Shown here: one piece after another, positions 1 through 7,057 of the stretch | Layout: each line of letters begins with the position of its first letter | Position numbering within the stretch: the first letter of the stretch is position 1 | NCBI RefSeq assembly: GCF_904848665.1 | Contig: NZ_CAJHCQ010000024.1 | Coordinates: 1-64,000, forward strand | DNA length: 64,000 nt | Source: Paraburkholderia hiiakae | GTDB taxonomy: Bacteria > Pseudomonadota > Gammaproteobacteria > Burkholderiales > Burkholderiaceae | Direction: 5' to 3' | Position numbers and translations under genes: made by a program | The notes under the pieces: generated by a model | What the model was told of the DNA's origin: nothing | Database searches by the model: none | What the model saw: only the letters and a program-made list of their open reading frames with translations

Positions 1-222
1 CTGGTTGTCCTCGCGCTTGAGGAACACGGCGTTGCGCAGGCGCGCCGAGAGGTTCGGGGCACGCTCGAGTTCGGTCTCGCGGGCGGCGTCGTAGACGCGG
101 GCGGTGAGGATCTTCCGGAGGTAGTCGTTTTCGTCGCGACGGGACTGAGCGGATTCAGTCGCTTCAACGACTTCGGTGGCTTCGGTGGCTTTGGCGGCGG
201 GACGACTTTGATACACCTGCAT
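1..222 (-). CDS. ilvA: Threonine ammonia-lyase (threonine dehydratase), N-terminal part
   Basis: This is the first 74 codons of a biosynthetic threonine dehydratase, cut by the left window edge. The enzyme is a cytoplasmic PLP protein that deaminates threonine to 2-oxobutanoate, the first step of isoleucine synthesis. The segment DYLRKILTARVYDAARETELE, followed by LSARLRN and LKREDNQ, matches the conserved IlvA N-terminus; the PLP lysine lies beyond the window. The ATG at 222 has AGGAG about 5 bases upstream. About 30 residues precede the conserved block, low-complexity and rich in Ala, Thr and Glu. A leader peptide and attenuator lie directly upstream, which fits isoleucine-controlled expression. 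I am sure of the family; the allosteric C-terminal domain cannot be checked here. Confidence 0.93.
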   Translation of the reverse strand, partial: MQVYQSRPAAKATEATEVVEATESAQSRRDENDYLRKILTARVYDAARETELERAPNLSARLRNAVFLKREDNQ

Positions 223-260
223 GACGGCTCCTGTACTCGCTTTCGTTTTGGCCAGGAGGC

Positions 261-292
261 GGAAACAAAAAACCCGCCTCTCGGGGCGGGTT
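261..292 (-). terminator. Attenuator terminator of the ilvA leader
   Basis: On the minus strand AACCCGCC (292-285) pairs with GGCGGGTT (278-271) around a 6-base loop and runs into TTTTGTTT (270-263). It lies 49 bases before the ilvA start and downstream of a short Ile-rich ORF. The 5' arm can pair alternatively with GGTGGGTT at 326-319 (eight pairs, one G-U), which would form an antiterminator. Confidence 0.85.
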
Positions 293-316
293 GTTGTCAC
301 TGCTGCCAGACGTACG

Positions 317-379
317 CTAACCCACCATTCGTTGAATGGTGCGAATAATCAGCGCAATCGTGACAAGGCGGCAGTTCAT
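317..379 (-). CDS. Leader peptide of the ilvA attenuator (20 aa)
   Basis: This small ORF encodes MNCRLVTIALIIRTIQRMVG. It contains four Ile (8, 11, 12, 15), two Leu, two Val and two Thr, the amino acids that sense branched-chain and threonine supply. Its end overlaps a hairpin, ACCATTC (340-334) AAC GAATGGT (330-324). A ribosome stalled at Ile11-Ile12 would cover the first arm, freeing GGTGGGTT to form the antiterminator and allow ilvA transcription. Completed translation would favour the terminator. No strong ribosome-binding site is visible; the best candidate, AGG, is about 14 bases upstream. A promoter placed so that RNA starts at or near the ATG is possible. The mechanism is inferred from the layout, which is that of classical amino-acid attenuation. 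Confidence 0.75.
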   Translation of the reverse strand: MNCRLVTIALIIRTIQRMVG

Positions 380-386
380 GGCTGTA

Positions 387-415
387 AGAATGACCTGGGG
401 GGCGGGTGTTGTCAA
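387..415 (-). promoter_or_regulatory. ilvA: Candidate promoter for the ilvA leader
   Basis: On the minus strand a perfect TTGACA (415-410) is followed after 17 bases by CATTCT (392-387), a 3/6 match to the -10 consensus. Transcription starting 8 bases downstream would begin at the A of the leader-peptide ATG (379), giving a leaderless leader mRNA. Confidence 0.45.
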
Positions 416-681
416 TTGCAAACAATCGTGTCTTTCGCAATGCACTACAAATTACGTTTTATTTGCTACGTTTTTTGTTTGAAGTAGGTTTCTTCACAGT
501 CTGGCGCGCAAAAGTCGCGCTTTAACCGCGCTCCAGTGAACATGTTTCGTGAAACATTCTAGAAAATACAATCCAACCACTTGATTATAAAAGATTATAT
601 TTGGCCTCACATTTCTTAAGGCCTGTTTCACGGATTCGACCCCGCTTGCGTTTCGTGCATGGGCCGCACAGCTGAAACAAC
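416..681. other. Intergenic region between ilvA leader and parB terminator
   Basis: About 265 bases of locally AT-rich sequence (A/T runs around 440-480 and 565-605). I see no convincing gene, RNA or repeat here. Confidence 0.5.
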
Positions 682-706
682 GAAAAAGGGCGCCTGACGA
701 CGCCCT
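682..706 (-). terminator. Terminator after parB
   Basis: The minus strand reads AGGGCG, an 8-base loop, CGCCCT, then TTTTC. It lies about 30 bases past the parB stop codon. Confidence 0.7.
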
Positions 707-738
707 CCCCTGCTGCCGTTAGCCAATACTCTCGACGC

Positions 739-1776
739 TCAGGTCGCCTCAGATGTGTCCATTTCCGAGGCCCACTGCTCGATGACTGCCTTCACGCGTT
801 CGGCCAGACGCTGCTGATCGGCGGGCGCGATGCCCTTCAAGCTCAACTCCGCGCGCCCGTCGCCAAACAGCTTCAGTTCACCCAACGCGATGCCGTCCGG
901 TCGATTGAATTGGACACGGGACTGGTAATGCGTACGGCGCGGTCCCACGCTGCGTGCGCCCGCTTCAGCCGAAGCTGCCGCCTCGAGCTTGCGCACGCTC
1001 GCCTTCCCTTCGATCACCTGCTGAAGCCAATGCTCAGCGACCGAGGCGCCTGCCCGGTCGAAGATCAGCTTGATGTTGTACGCGTGCCCGAGTCCTACAT
1101 CCTTGCGATTCTGCGCCATCCGTTGCAGCAGATAGGGCGGCAGCGACGTGAGCGCAATCACCTTGCTGATGTGCTTCGGATCTTCGCCTACGGCCACCCC
1201 CAACTCGACCTGGTCGACGTAGACACGATCGTCGAGCAGTTTCTTCCACGCGAGCGCATCGTCGAATACCGTCTGCTCCTCGCGCTCCTTGTTCGCGTGA
1301 TAGGCGCGCAGGTACAGATTCTGGTTGTTGAGACCCTCGCGGACATCGGCATCGATGAACTTGTCGCCGCGCGAGCGCGCAGCGCGAATACGGCGCTCGC
1401 CGTCGACGATCACATATTGGCCGGGAAACGCCGCGAGTTTCGTGACCAGGATCGGCGTGATCTGTCCTTGCGTCTCAAAGCTTTCGGCCAGTTCGTCGAT
1501 CGTCTCGGCGCTATAGAACGCGCGCGGGTTGTACGGATTGGAGACGACATCTTCGACCGAAATTTTCCGAACCGCATGCATCGAAAGCGGTGCCTCGACG
1601 ATTTCGGCAGGCTGGGCGGCCGGCGTCTCCGCGGGATCAAGTGCGACGTTGGGTGCACCCGCGTCGCGTTGCGCGATATTGACAACATCGGCTTCGGCGA
1701 GGCGTTCGCCAGCCGAAACGCGCTCGGCAACCATGCCCGCGCGCACTTTGCTGGTGAAATTCAGCTTAGCGGCCAT
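739..1776 (-). CDS. parB: ParB-family chromosome/plasmid partition protein
   Basis: ParB binds parS centromere sites, spreads as a CTP-dependent clamp and stimulates ParA, so that newly copied replicons are segregated. The 345-aa product has the ParB/Srx nuclease-like domain at about residues 70-160, with YNPRAFYSAETIDELAESF and the GERRIRAARSRG box. An HTH region follows (VELGVAVGEDPKHISKVIALTS), then a C-terminal dimerisation part. The ATG at 1776 is preceded by AGGAGG 6-7 bases away and overlaps the end of parA by 11 bases, so the two are translationally coupled. An in-frame upstream extension to 1896 lies inside parA and is arginine-rich shadow sequence. Five parS-like palindromes lie upstream at 2505-3144. 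Confidence 0.93.
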   Translation of the reverse strand: MAAKLNFTSKVRAGMVAERVSAGERLAEADVVNIAQRDAGAPNVALDPAETPAAQPAEIVEAPLSMHAVRKISVEDVVSNPYNPRAFYSAETIDELAESFETQGQITPILVTKLAAFPGQYVIVDGERRIRAARSRGDKFIDADVREGLNNQNLYLRAYHANKEREEQTVFDDALAWKKLLDDRVYVDQVELGVAVGEDPKHISKVIALTSLPPYLLQRMAQNRKDVGLGHAYNIKLIFDRAGASVAEHWLQQVIEGKASVRKLEAAASAEAGARSVGPRRTHYQSRVQFNRPDGIALGELKLFGDGRAELSLKGIAPADQQRLAERVKAVIEQWASEMDTSEAT

Positions 1777-2455
1777 CGATGACCTCCTCTTCTTCCTCCT
1801 GAACCAGCGCAATGATCTCGTTGTAGACGGCGCTGATCTCGTCCTTCGCGACTTTCGTCCCTCGCACGCCGCGCACATCGAAGACGGTGCGGCCAAGCGC
1901 TGCCGTCTGGCGATAGAGTTCTCGCTGCTTGATGGTTGCCGAGAACACGCGGACGTTGCTTTCGGCGAGGATGGCGCTCATCTGCGTGTGCAGCAACGTC
2001 TTCGAATTAGATTTATTCAACAAAATCGCGAACTTTCCAGCCGGATTGGCGACTCGAGTGCGCTCGACCAACTCCATCATCCCTTCGCTACTCCAGATGT
2101 CGATCGGCGACGCATCCGTCGGAATGACAGTGGCGTCGGCTACGGCGAGAACACGCGCGGTAGTCAGGTCGTTGATATTGGGCGGGCAGTCGACGATGAC
2201 GACGTCATAGTCGTTCGCTAGCGCTGCGACTTCTGGCCCAATCATCTTCTCGAGCTTATGAATGCTGCCGACGCGGAACGGCAGGGGCGTTTCGGGACCT
2301 GCCGCTGCACACCAACTCATGCAAGATTGCTGACCATCGGCATCGGCTACATAGACCTTATAGCCTTCAGCCTGAAATGCCCCAGCCAGATTCATGCTGG
2401 TGGTGGTTTTGCCAACCCCACCTTTTTGGTTCGCTACGGCGATCACGAGACCCAT
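1766..2455 (-). CDS. parA: ParA-family partition ATPase
   Basis: ParA is a deviant-Walker ATPase that binds nucleoid DNA and pulls ParB-parS complexes. The 229-aa product starts MGLVIAVANQKGGVGKTTT, with the signature-lysine Walker A motif at the very N-terminus. DYDVVIVDCPPNINDLTTARVLAVAD supplies the Walker A'/B region. There is no N-terminal HTH, so it is the short (type Ib-like or chromosomal) form. I chose the ATG at 2455 because GGAG lies 7 bases upstream; longer starts at 2467 and 2527 have no ribosome-binding site. The last residues (EEEEEVIDGR) overlap the parB start. The first CTCCACGTGGAG palindrome (2505-2518) lies 50 bases before the start and could act in autoregulation. Confidence 0.93.
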   Translation of the reverse strand: MGLVIAVANQKGGVGKTTTSMNLAGAFQAEGYKVYVADADGQQSCMSWCAAAGPETPLPFRVGSIHKLEKMIGPEVAALANDYDVVIVDCPPNINDLTTARVLAVADATVIPTDASPIDIWSSEGMMELVERTRVANPAGKFAILLNKSNSKTLLHTQMSAILAESNVRVFSATIKQRELYRQTAALGRTVFDVRGVRGTKVAKDEISAVYNEIIALVQEEEEEVIDGR

Positions 2456-2504
2456 TCGTTTCTCCATGCAATTGTTCAACAGCGGACAAGCCTCCCAGGC
2501 ACAC

Positions 2505-2518
2505 TCTCCACGTGGAGA
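2505..2518. repeat. parS-like palindrome 1
   Basis: TCTCCACGTGGAGA, a perfect 14-bp palindrome 50 bases upstream of the parA start. The CACGTG core is shared with the canonical bacterial parS, but the flanks differ. It may be both a centromere site and a parA operator. Confidence 0.75.
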
Positions 2519-2695
2519 CTCCAACAAGTCACTCGGGAGTCTAACGGTAACTTAAAGTAAATTCTAGGATTTCCGTCTCAGACGTTGCCAGTTCACAACC
2601 AATTGGCCGAGTGGATAAGAATTGGGCACAACGCGATGCAATGGTGATCGGTCGGATTTGCTGGATTATGGTGTTTCAACGACACGAGAAGTCGC

Positions 2696-2709
2696 TCTCC
2701 ACGTGGAGA
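2696..2709. repeat. parS-like palindrome 2
   Basis: A second perfect copy of TCTCCACGTGGAGA, 191 bases from copy 1, in the gene-free stretch between parA and rep. Confidence 0.75.
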
Positions 2710-2876
2710 TCACAGAATGTCATTGAAGGTGCGGAGTCCAACTCACAGACCGATGAATCGCAGCATCTTTGCACAGTCGTGTAATGCGCGCGTGACGGCA
2801 GGTCGAAGATTCGAGTTGCGTGAGAGTTGAGAGATATCTTCTGGTCGATGGGACGGATCGAGGAGCCGGGCGCCAA

Positions 2877-2890
2877 TCTCTACGTGGAGA
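2877..2890. repeat. parS-like palindrome 3 (one mismatch)
   Basis: TCTCTACGTGGAGA differs from the other copies by one base in the left arm. It is 181 bases from copy 2. Confidence 0.65.
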
Positions 2891-2976
2891 ATTCGGCTTG
2901 GCCGGCATTAGGCCAGCCTGTGCTGTACGCGTGAAGTGGCCGAACGGATAGCCATTCGGCCGGTACGTGAAATCAT

Positions 2977-2998
2977 TGAATCTCCACGTGGAGATTCA
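2977..2998. repeat. parS-like palindrome 4 (extended to 22 bp)
   Basis: The 14-bp core TCTCCACGTGGAGA (2981-2994) is extended by TGAA on the left and TTCA on the right, giving a perfect 22-bp palindrome. This is the longest of the five copies and perhaps the strongest site. Confidence 0.75.
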
Positions 2999-3130
2999 TC
3001 AATAGGTATTCGGGACGAGCGCTAACGCATGAGCAGGTGACATCCCGCACAGGCTGCAAAAGCAAGCGGGTATTGTCCATCACGAGCATGCCGCCCAACC
3101 CGCAGGTTCTTGTTCGTTCGATGCAGCAAC

Positions 3131-3144
3131 TCTCCACGTGGAGA
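3131..3144. repeat. parS-like palindrome 5
   Basis: Another perfect TCTCCACGTGGAGA, 150 bases from copy 4. Apart from these copies, 2520-3380 holds no convincing gene. Confidence 0.75.
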
Positions 3145-3382
3145 TCAACGCGAACAGCGCAAACCAACAAAACGGCATCAGCATCGGCAGCACCGCGCGA
3201 CGAGGCACGAACATCACTCGGATGCACTCACGTAGCCGATACCTGGTGCATCACGAAGAAAGCGAGCGCTTCTCTCAGGCGTAGACGCTTCGATAGATAT
3301 ATTTGTCTACGATTTCCAGGTTGGTATATTTAGTCAAATTTCCTTGCTTGCAAACCACGTATATTCACCGCCCGTCGCACAC

Positions 3383-3408
3383 AAAAAAACGGCGGCCGAA
3401 GCCGCCGT
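3383..3408 (-). terminator. Terminator after rep
   Basis: The minus strand reads ACGGCGGC TTCG GCCGCCGT followed by TTTTTTTG. The 8-bp stem with a UUCG tetraloop and U-run lies 20 bases past the rep stop, a textbook intrinsic terminator. Confidence 0.9.
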
Positions 3409-3427
3409 CCCATTTCTTCGTTCGCCG

Positions 3428-4801
3428 TCACTCGTCCCGCGATTTCAACGCAAGATCGATTTCCGCAGCCTGTAGGCCATCGCCCCCCACTGGCGCCTGT
3501 TGTCCACTCAACAGGAATTCGAGCAGGTCGGCAGCAGTCGGTTGCCCCCAGGTGTCCAGCACGACCCAACGGAAGAAGTTCGTCGATGCCATCTTGCTTG
3601 GCACCTTCGCCGTCGACACCTTGAGCTTGTCCATGCCGACCGTCTCGTTGTAGCGCTTGATCAGCGCAGTCTGGTCGTCGTATTCGAGCTCATTGAAGTA
3701 GGCGCGCGCCTCATTGATCTTCGCTGCGATATAGCGGTCCTTCACCTGATCCTGGCTCTCTCGCGCGCGGTTCGCGTCGGAGGCGGGCGCGGCGGCATTC
3801 GCACCGGGCAACTCGTAGCCTTCCGTCAGCGCCTTGCGGAAATACGCCGCAACATTCGCGAGCGGCGCTGCGTTTTTCTGTGCCACGCGCGCCGCGGTAT
3901 ATGCCACCGCCGTGCGAATCTTCGCTTCGCCATACTGCTTGAGCAGGCGCCGCGCCTCGGAAACCGGAATACTGAACTTCGACATCTCGCCAATCAGCAG
4001 CGTTTCGTTTACACGCAGTTCCTGCGACGGATCGGTCTCCGGCTTGCGCGTCACACGGAACTGCAGGGCGACGACCGAGCGTCCCACCTTGTGCTCGATA
4101 AGCTCGAACATGTGATCCGAAATCTCGTTCACTTCCTTGATGCAGGGCACCAGCACACGGCTCTTGAATTGCTTGTAGAGCTTGTACGATTGCGCCGAAG
4201 TATCTTGCCCAAGGATCAGGTCACGCAACGTCGCGAGCGGAAAGCGCGCGGTCACACCCACGGCCTCGTAGCGGACGACGTTTTCCCACAGCGCGAGCGA
4301 ATGCGCCTTCCTGAACTGACGCGTGATGCGCATGTCGATCATCGCGTAGATCTCAGGATTGAGCAGTTCGCCGCGAATCTGTTCGGAGAAGGTGTAGCGC
4401 AATACCGATCGCTCGAGTTCGGCGCCGGCAAGCAATCCAGACGCCTTCCAGATGCTGCGCTTGTCCTGCGTGAGGTAGTCCCAGTTGACGACCGTGCTGA
4501 TAAGCGAGTTGATCGTTTCCTTGACGTACTCGGTGTTGTTGCTGTTCAGATCGACGTCCTGGGAGAGGGCGGAGATCGTGATCTCGAACGACGAGCGGCC
4601 GCGGTCGAGCGAATCCTGGCGAATGGCGTTCTTGATCAGCGAGCTGAACATCTTGCGCTGTTGCAGGCTGATCGACCCAGACTTCGGTGCGATATGAATC
4701 GCCGGGACAGCCTTGCGGAACAGATCGGGCGGCTGGCCTTGCTGGAATACGAGTGCACCTTGTTTGTCGGCGTCGCCGGCTTCGGCCTTTTTTCTTGCCA
4801 T
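3428..4801 (-). CDS. Replication initiator protein (Rep_3 / RepB-type)
   Basis: This 457-aa protein is the replicon's initiator. It should bind the iterons upstream and recruit host replication proteins. SISLQQRKMFSSLIKNAIRQ and FEITISALSQDVDLNSNNTEYVKETINSLISTVVNWDYL (about residues 43-110) fit the first winged-helix domain of Rep_3 initiators. LLNPEIYAMIDMRITRQFRKAHSLALWENVVRY continues the family fold. The C-terminus (about 290-457) includes AAYFRKALTEGYELP, followed by an Ala/Asp linker and a helical tail. I chose MARKKAEAG at 4801; the upstream extension to 5074 runs through the operator and iterons. The ribosome-binding site is weak. The gene points toward parA-parB on the same strand, with its own terminator between. 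Confidence 0.88.
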   Translation of the reverse strand: MARKKAEAGDADKQGALVFQQGQPPDLFRKAVPAIHIAPKSGSISLQQRKMFSSLIKNAIRQDSLDRGRSSFEITISALSQDVDLNSNNTEYVKETINSLISTVVNWDYLTQDKRSIWKASGLLAGAELERSVLRYTFSEQIRGELLNPEIYAMIDMRITRQFRKAHSLALWENVVRYEAVGVTARFPLATLRDLILGQDTSAQSYKLYKQFKSRVLVPCIKEVNEISDHMFELIEHKVGRSVVALQFRVTRKPETDPSQELRVNETLLIGEMSKFSIPVSEARRLLKQYGEAKIRTAVAYTAARVAQKNAAPLANVAAYFRKALTEGYELPGANAAAPASDANRARESQDQVKDRYIAAKINEARAYFNELEYDDQTALIKRYNETVGMDKLKVSTAKVPSKMASTNFFRWVVLDTWGQPTAADLLEFLLSGQQAPVGGDGLQAAEIDLALKSRDE

Positions 4802-4829
4802 ATGAGCCACGTTGAAAGGGAACCTGGTC

Positions 4830-4851
4830 GGTTGGTAACTGTATACCAACC
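4830..4851. promoter_or_regulatory. Candidate rep autoregulatory operator (inverted repeat)
   Basis: GGTTGGTA (4830-4837), six bases, then TACCAACC (4844-4851), ending 29 bases before the rep start. The left arm plus spacer includes GGTAACTG, which also occurs in the inverted iteron at 6007-6024. Rep_3 plasmids such as pPS10 and pSC101 typically carry an iteron-related inverted repeat at the rep operator that Rep dimers bind. Autoregulation here is inferred. Confidence 0.6.
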
Positions 4852-6309
4852 AATCAGGTGACTCAAGGCCGCAGACGCAATCGTGACGCGGCACGACACC
4901 CAAGGGCGAGAGCATTGACAGCCGGAGAATTCCCGCCTCGATGGCCACTGGGAACCCCTCCGAAACACTCAGAGCAGATCCCGCGCGCGAACCCATAACT
5001 GGTGACCTTTGTATTGTCGCGTCCTGAAAACCATCCCATAGCCGGTGACCTTTAAGCCGAATGTGAGTACTCACTCTACAAATTAAGTCCCGATAGGTAG
5101 CCGCCCATGGGATTTTTCGCGTTGCTATCCGCGTTGTTGCCTGGATCTGATCCGCCAGGCGTCGGCACGTTCATGGCGCCCATAAATGGTGACCTGAAGC
5201 GGCTCCCACAAATGGCTACCCATGCTGACGCAAAATTCGCCTTTGGCTATTAGCAAATCAGCCCTTGCCCCCATAACAGGTGACCCGTAGCAGATCCCAT
5301 AGGCTGTTACCTTGCTCCAGCGAGCTCATTCCCATGCACGGAATCATGCGGGGGACCGGATTCGGGCCTGAGGACACCGGTATTTCTCTCCCGAAATGCC
5401 ACCATAGCTGGTTACCCACGCCGCTTCCCAAGGACGGTTACCTTCATCTGGCCGAGGAACCCTGCAAAACGCCCTCACGCAAGGCAAAGCGTCCCATAAC
5501 TGGAGACCTTCCTTGGCTCCCATAAACAGAGACCTGAAGGCAAAACGCCTCCTTTTCCCATAGCGGGCAACCTTCCCCCCATATCCACAACCCGTAAACC
5601 CCATGTCCGGCTACCGAAGTCCCATATCCACAACCCGAAACTCCCATACTCGGGACCGCAAATCCCATAAGGCGCCACCAAATCGGCCGCAAAGCCTTGC
5701 CTGGTAAGGGTTTGAGGCGCCTAAAGGTTTACTAAAGTTGTTAAAGCGTAAAAGGTAAACACTGAAACACGCGTCCGATGAGAAAGACGTCTCCCAAAAC
5801 CGGGGACCTTAATGCATGTGAGTGGTCACCAACCTCCGTGGCCCCATTCCTGGTTACCTAGCCCGTCTATCAAGGTCTTGCGCGGACCATAGATCATTAC
5901 CTAAGCGCCCTATTCCTGATATTTGACATGCAAATACTGCGCTAGATCATTGATTTCATGAGTGAAATGCTCACAGGGTCTCCGGTTATGGTGCAGTTCG
6001 TCGTTCAAGGTAACTGCCTATGGGATCGATTGAACGGCTCCGAAACCAAGCGGAGCGCAGGCGCGAAGCGCCCCGCCGGTCCCGGACTCGCCCTCAACCC
6101 GGGTCGCGAGAGCGAGGCGCCTGCAAAACGCACTCGTGTAGCAACCGTTCCTCCCATTTCCGGTTACCCAACTCAGGTCACCAAATATGGGAGCCGCCGA
6201 AGGTCCACATGGGCCGGACCCGAGAGACCACATCAAGTTCGACAGAACCCGGCTAAGGTGCACTGCACAACGTATGCCGGTGACCTACGGCACATCGGGC
6301 GACCCGATG
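4852..6309. other. Putative replication origin of the replicon
   Basis: The region upstream of rep holds the iterons and an AT-richer segment at 5713-5762 (TTTACTAAAG, TTGTTAAAG, GTAAAAGGTAAAC), a candidate DNA-unwinding element. Two iterons (5578 and 5621) contain ATATCCACA, an 8/9 match to the DnaA box TTATCCACA. Iteron orientation flips after 5903, and the small inverted repeat ATTTCA tgag TGAAAT (5953-5968) marks the flip. Origin function is inferred from the family of the neighbouring initiator. Confidence 0.8.
4992..6191. repeat. Iteron field (about 23 copies of an 18-bp repeat)
   Basis: The consensus is close to CCCATANCYGGTKACCTT. Plus-strand copies begin at 4992, 5035, 5179, 5205, 5270, 5296, 5401, 5427, 5493, 5519, 5557, 5578, 5600, 5621, 5643, 5664, 5793, 5843, 5886 and 6153. 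Minus-strand copies lie at 5975-5992, 6007-6024 and 6174-6191, and a weak copy near 6271. Early copies come in pairs 26 bases apart. The six at 5557-5681 are spaced 21-22 bases, two helical turns. The sequence contains no credible gene. Confidence 0.9.
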
Positions 6310-6624
6310 TCAGTCTGAATTTGCGGGAAAGGTCACCGCGGCTGTTGTGTGCTGCGGCAGGCAATCGCTACGATACACATCGGCGAGACGTTGCTGGGCG
6401 GCTTCGATATCGGCCGGATAGTCTTCGTCTTCCGCGTGTGACTCGTAACCCACCGCCTCGAGTTCTTTCAGTTCCCGGATCAGATCCGCGTGCGTGACCT
6501 CGCGGGCCGGTTTGACGAACGGGTAGCTGTGACATTCCTGCTGTGTCAGATGCGGCGCGGCGACCGCGCTTACGCTCACCGCTCCCACAAACGGTACCCA
6601 TACGAACTTCAGCCATGACTTCAT
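6310..6624 (-). CDS. Secreted DUF4148-type protein
   Basis: A 104-aa exported protein of unknown function. Residues 1-23 form a signal peptide ending in SAVAA-APH. The body has VTHADLIRELKELEAVGYESHAEDEDYPADIEAAQQRLA, resembling the DUF4148 pattern (x-R/H-A-x-L-x-x-E-L-x-x-L-E-x-x-G-Y) common in Burkholderiaceae periplasmic proteins. Two Cys (residues 31 and 88) could form a disulfide. The start at 6624 has AGGAGG 7 bases upstream. It is the first gene beyond the origin, transcribed toward it, with its own promoter region divergent from the sensor kinase at 7058. No role is known; two more DUF4148 proteins occur in this window. Confidence 0.8.
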   Translation of the reverse strand: MKSWLKFVWVPFVGAVSVSAVAAPHLTQQECHSYPFVKPAREVTHADLIRELKELEAVGYESHAEDEDYPADIEAAQQRLADVYRSDCLPQHTTAAVTFPANSD

Positions 6625-7057
6625 GATGAATCCTCCTTTTGATGAACCCGCAACGAAATGAAAAAGCGCGAACGCGCGAAAAAGCGGATTCGAGGATAAG
6701 GAGGCGCTGACGCTGAATCGGGCTCAGCCGAATGACAGAACGTTCATCCACCCCACGCGCGCGTGACGCGAGACCTCGCGTACGCACGAATTGACAAAAT
6801 GACAGGCGCGCGTCACGCAGCAGTAAGAAGATGACGCGCTCTTCATTGCCGTGATGCCGTTGGGTTGAGGGCACGCCACTATGATGACCGGGCACAAGCG
6901 CATCCGCGTTTGCTGGTTCGGCAGTGAGTCGCTGGGCCGACCATTCATTGCCATTGGGGGTAGCGATGTCAGTCAGCGAGAAAGCAGCGCGCGCACGCAG
7001 CGCGGCCGCACGTGTGCCGGCCTTGTACGACTTGGCAACCGGCACGCGAGGCGCACG

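Noticed and set aside
3280..3311. Inverted repeat CGTAGAC ... GTCTACG near the end of the parS region
   Set aside because: Seven-bp arms with an 18-base gap, no repeat elsewhere, no sign of function.
4802..5074. 91-residue N-terminal extension of the rep gene
   Set aside because: It runs through the rep operator and two iterons, is not initiator-like, and MARKKAEAG at 4801 starts the conserved protein.
5344..5692. Overlapping minus-strand ORFs with Gly/Tyr/Trp-rich repeats (for example LWIWGEG, GCGYGG)
   Set aside because: They are translations of the iterons in several frames, not proteins.
4992..6191. CRISPR array
   Set aside because: The repeats are degenerate, have spacings of 0-100 bases, occur in both orientations and belong to a Rep-type origin; no cas genes.
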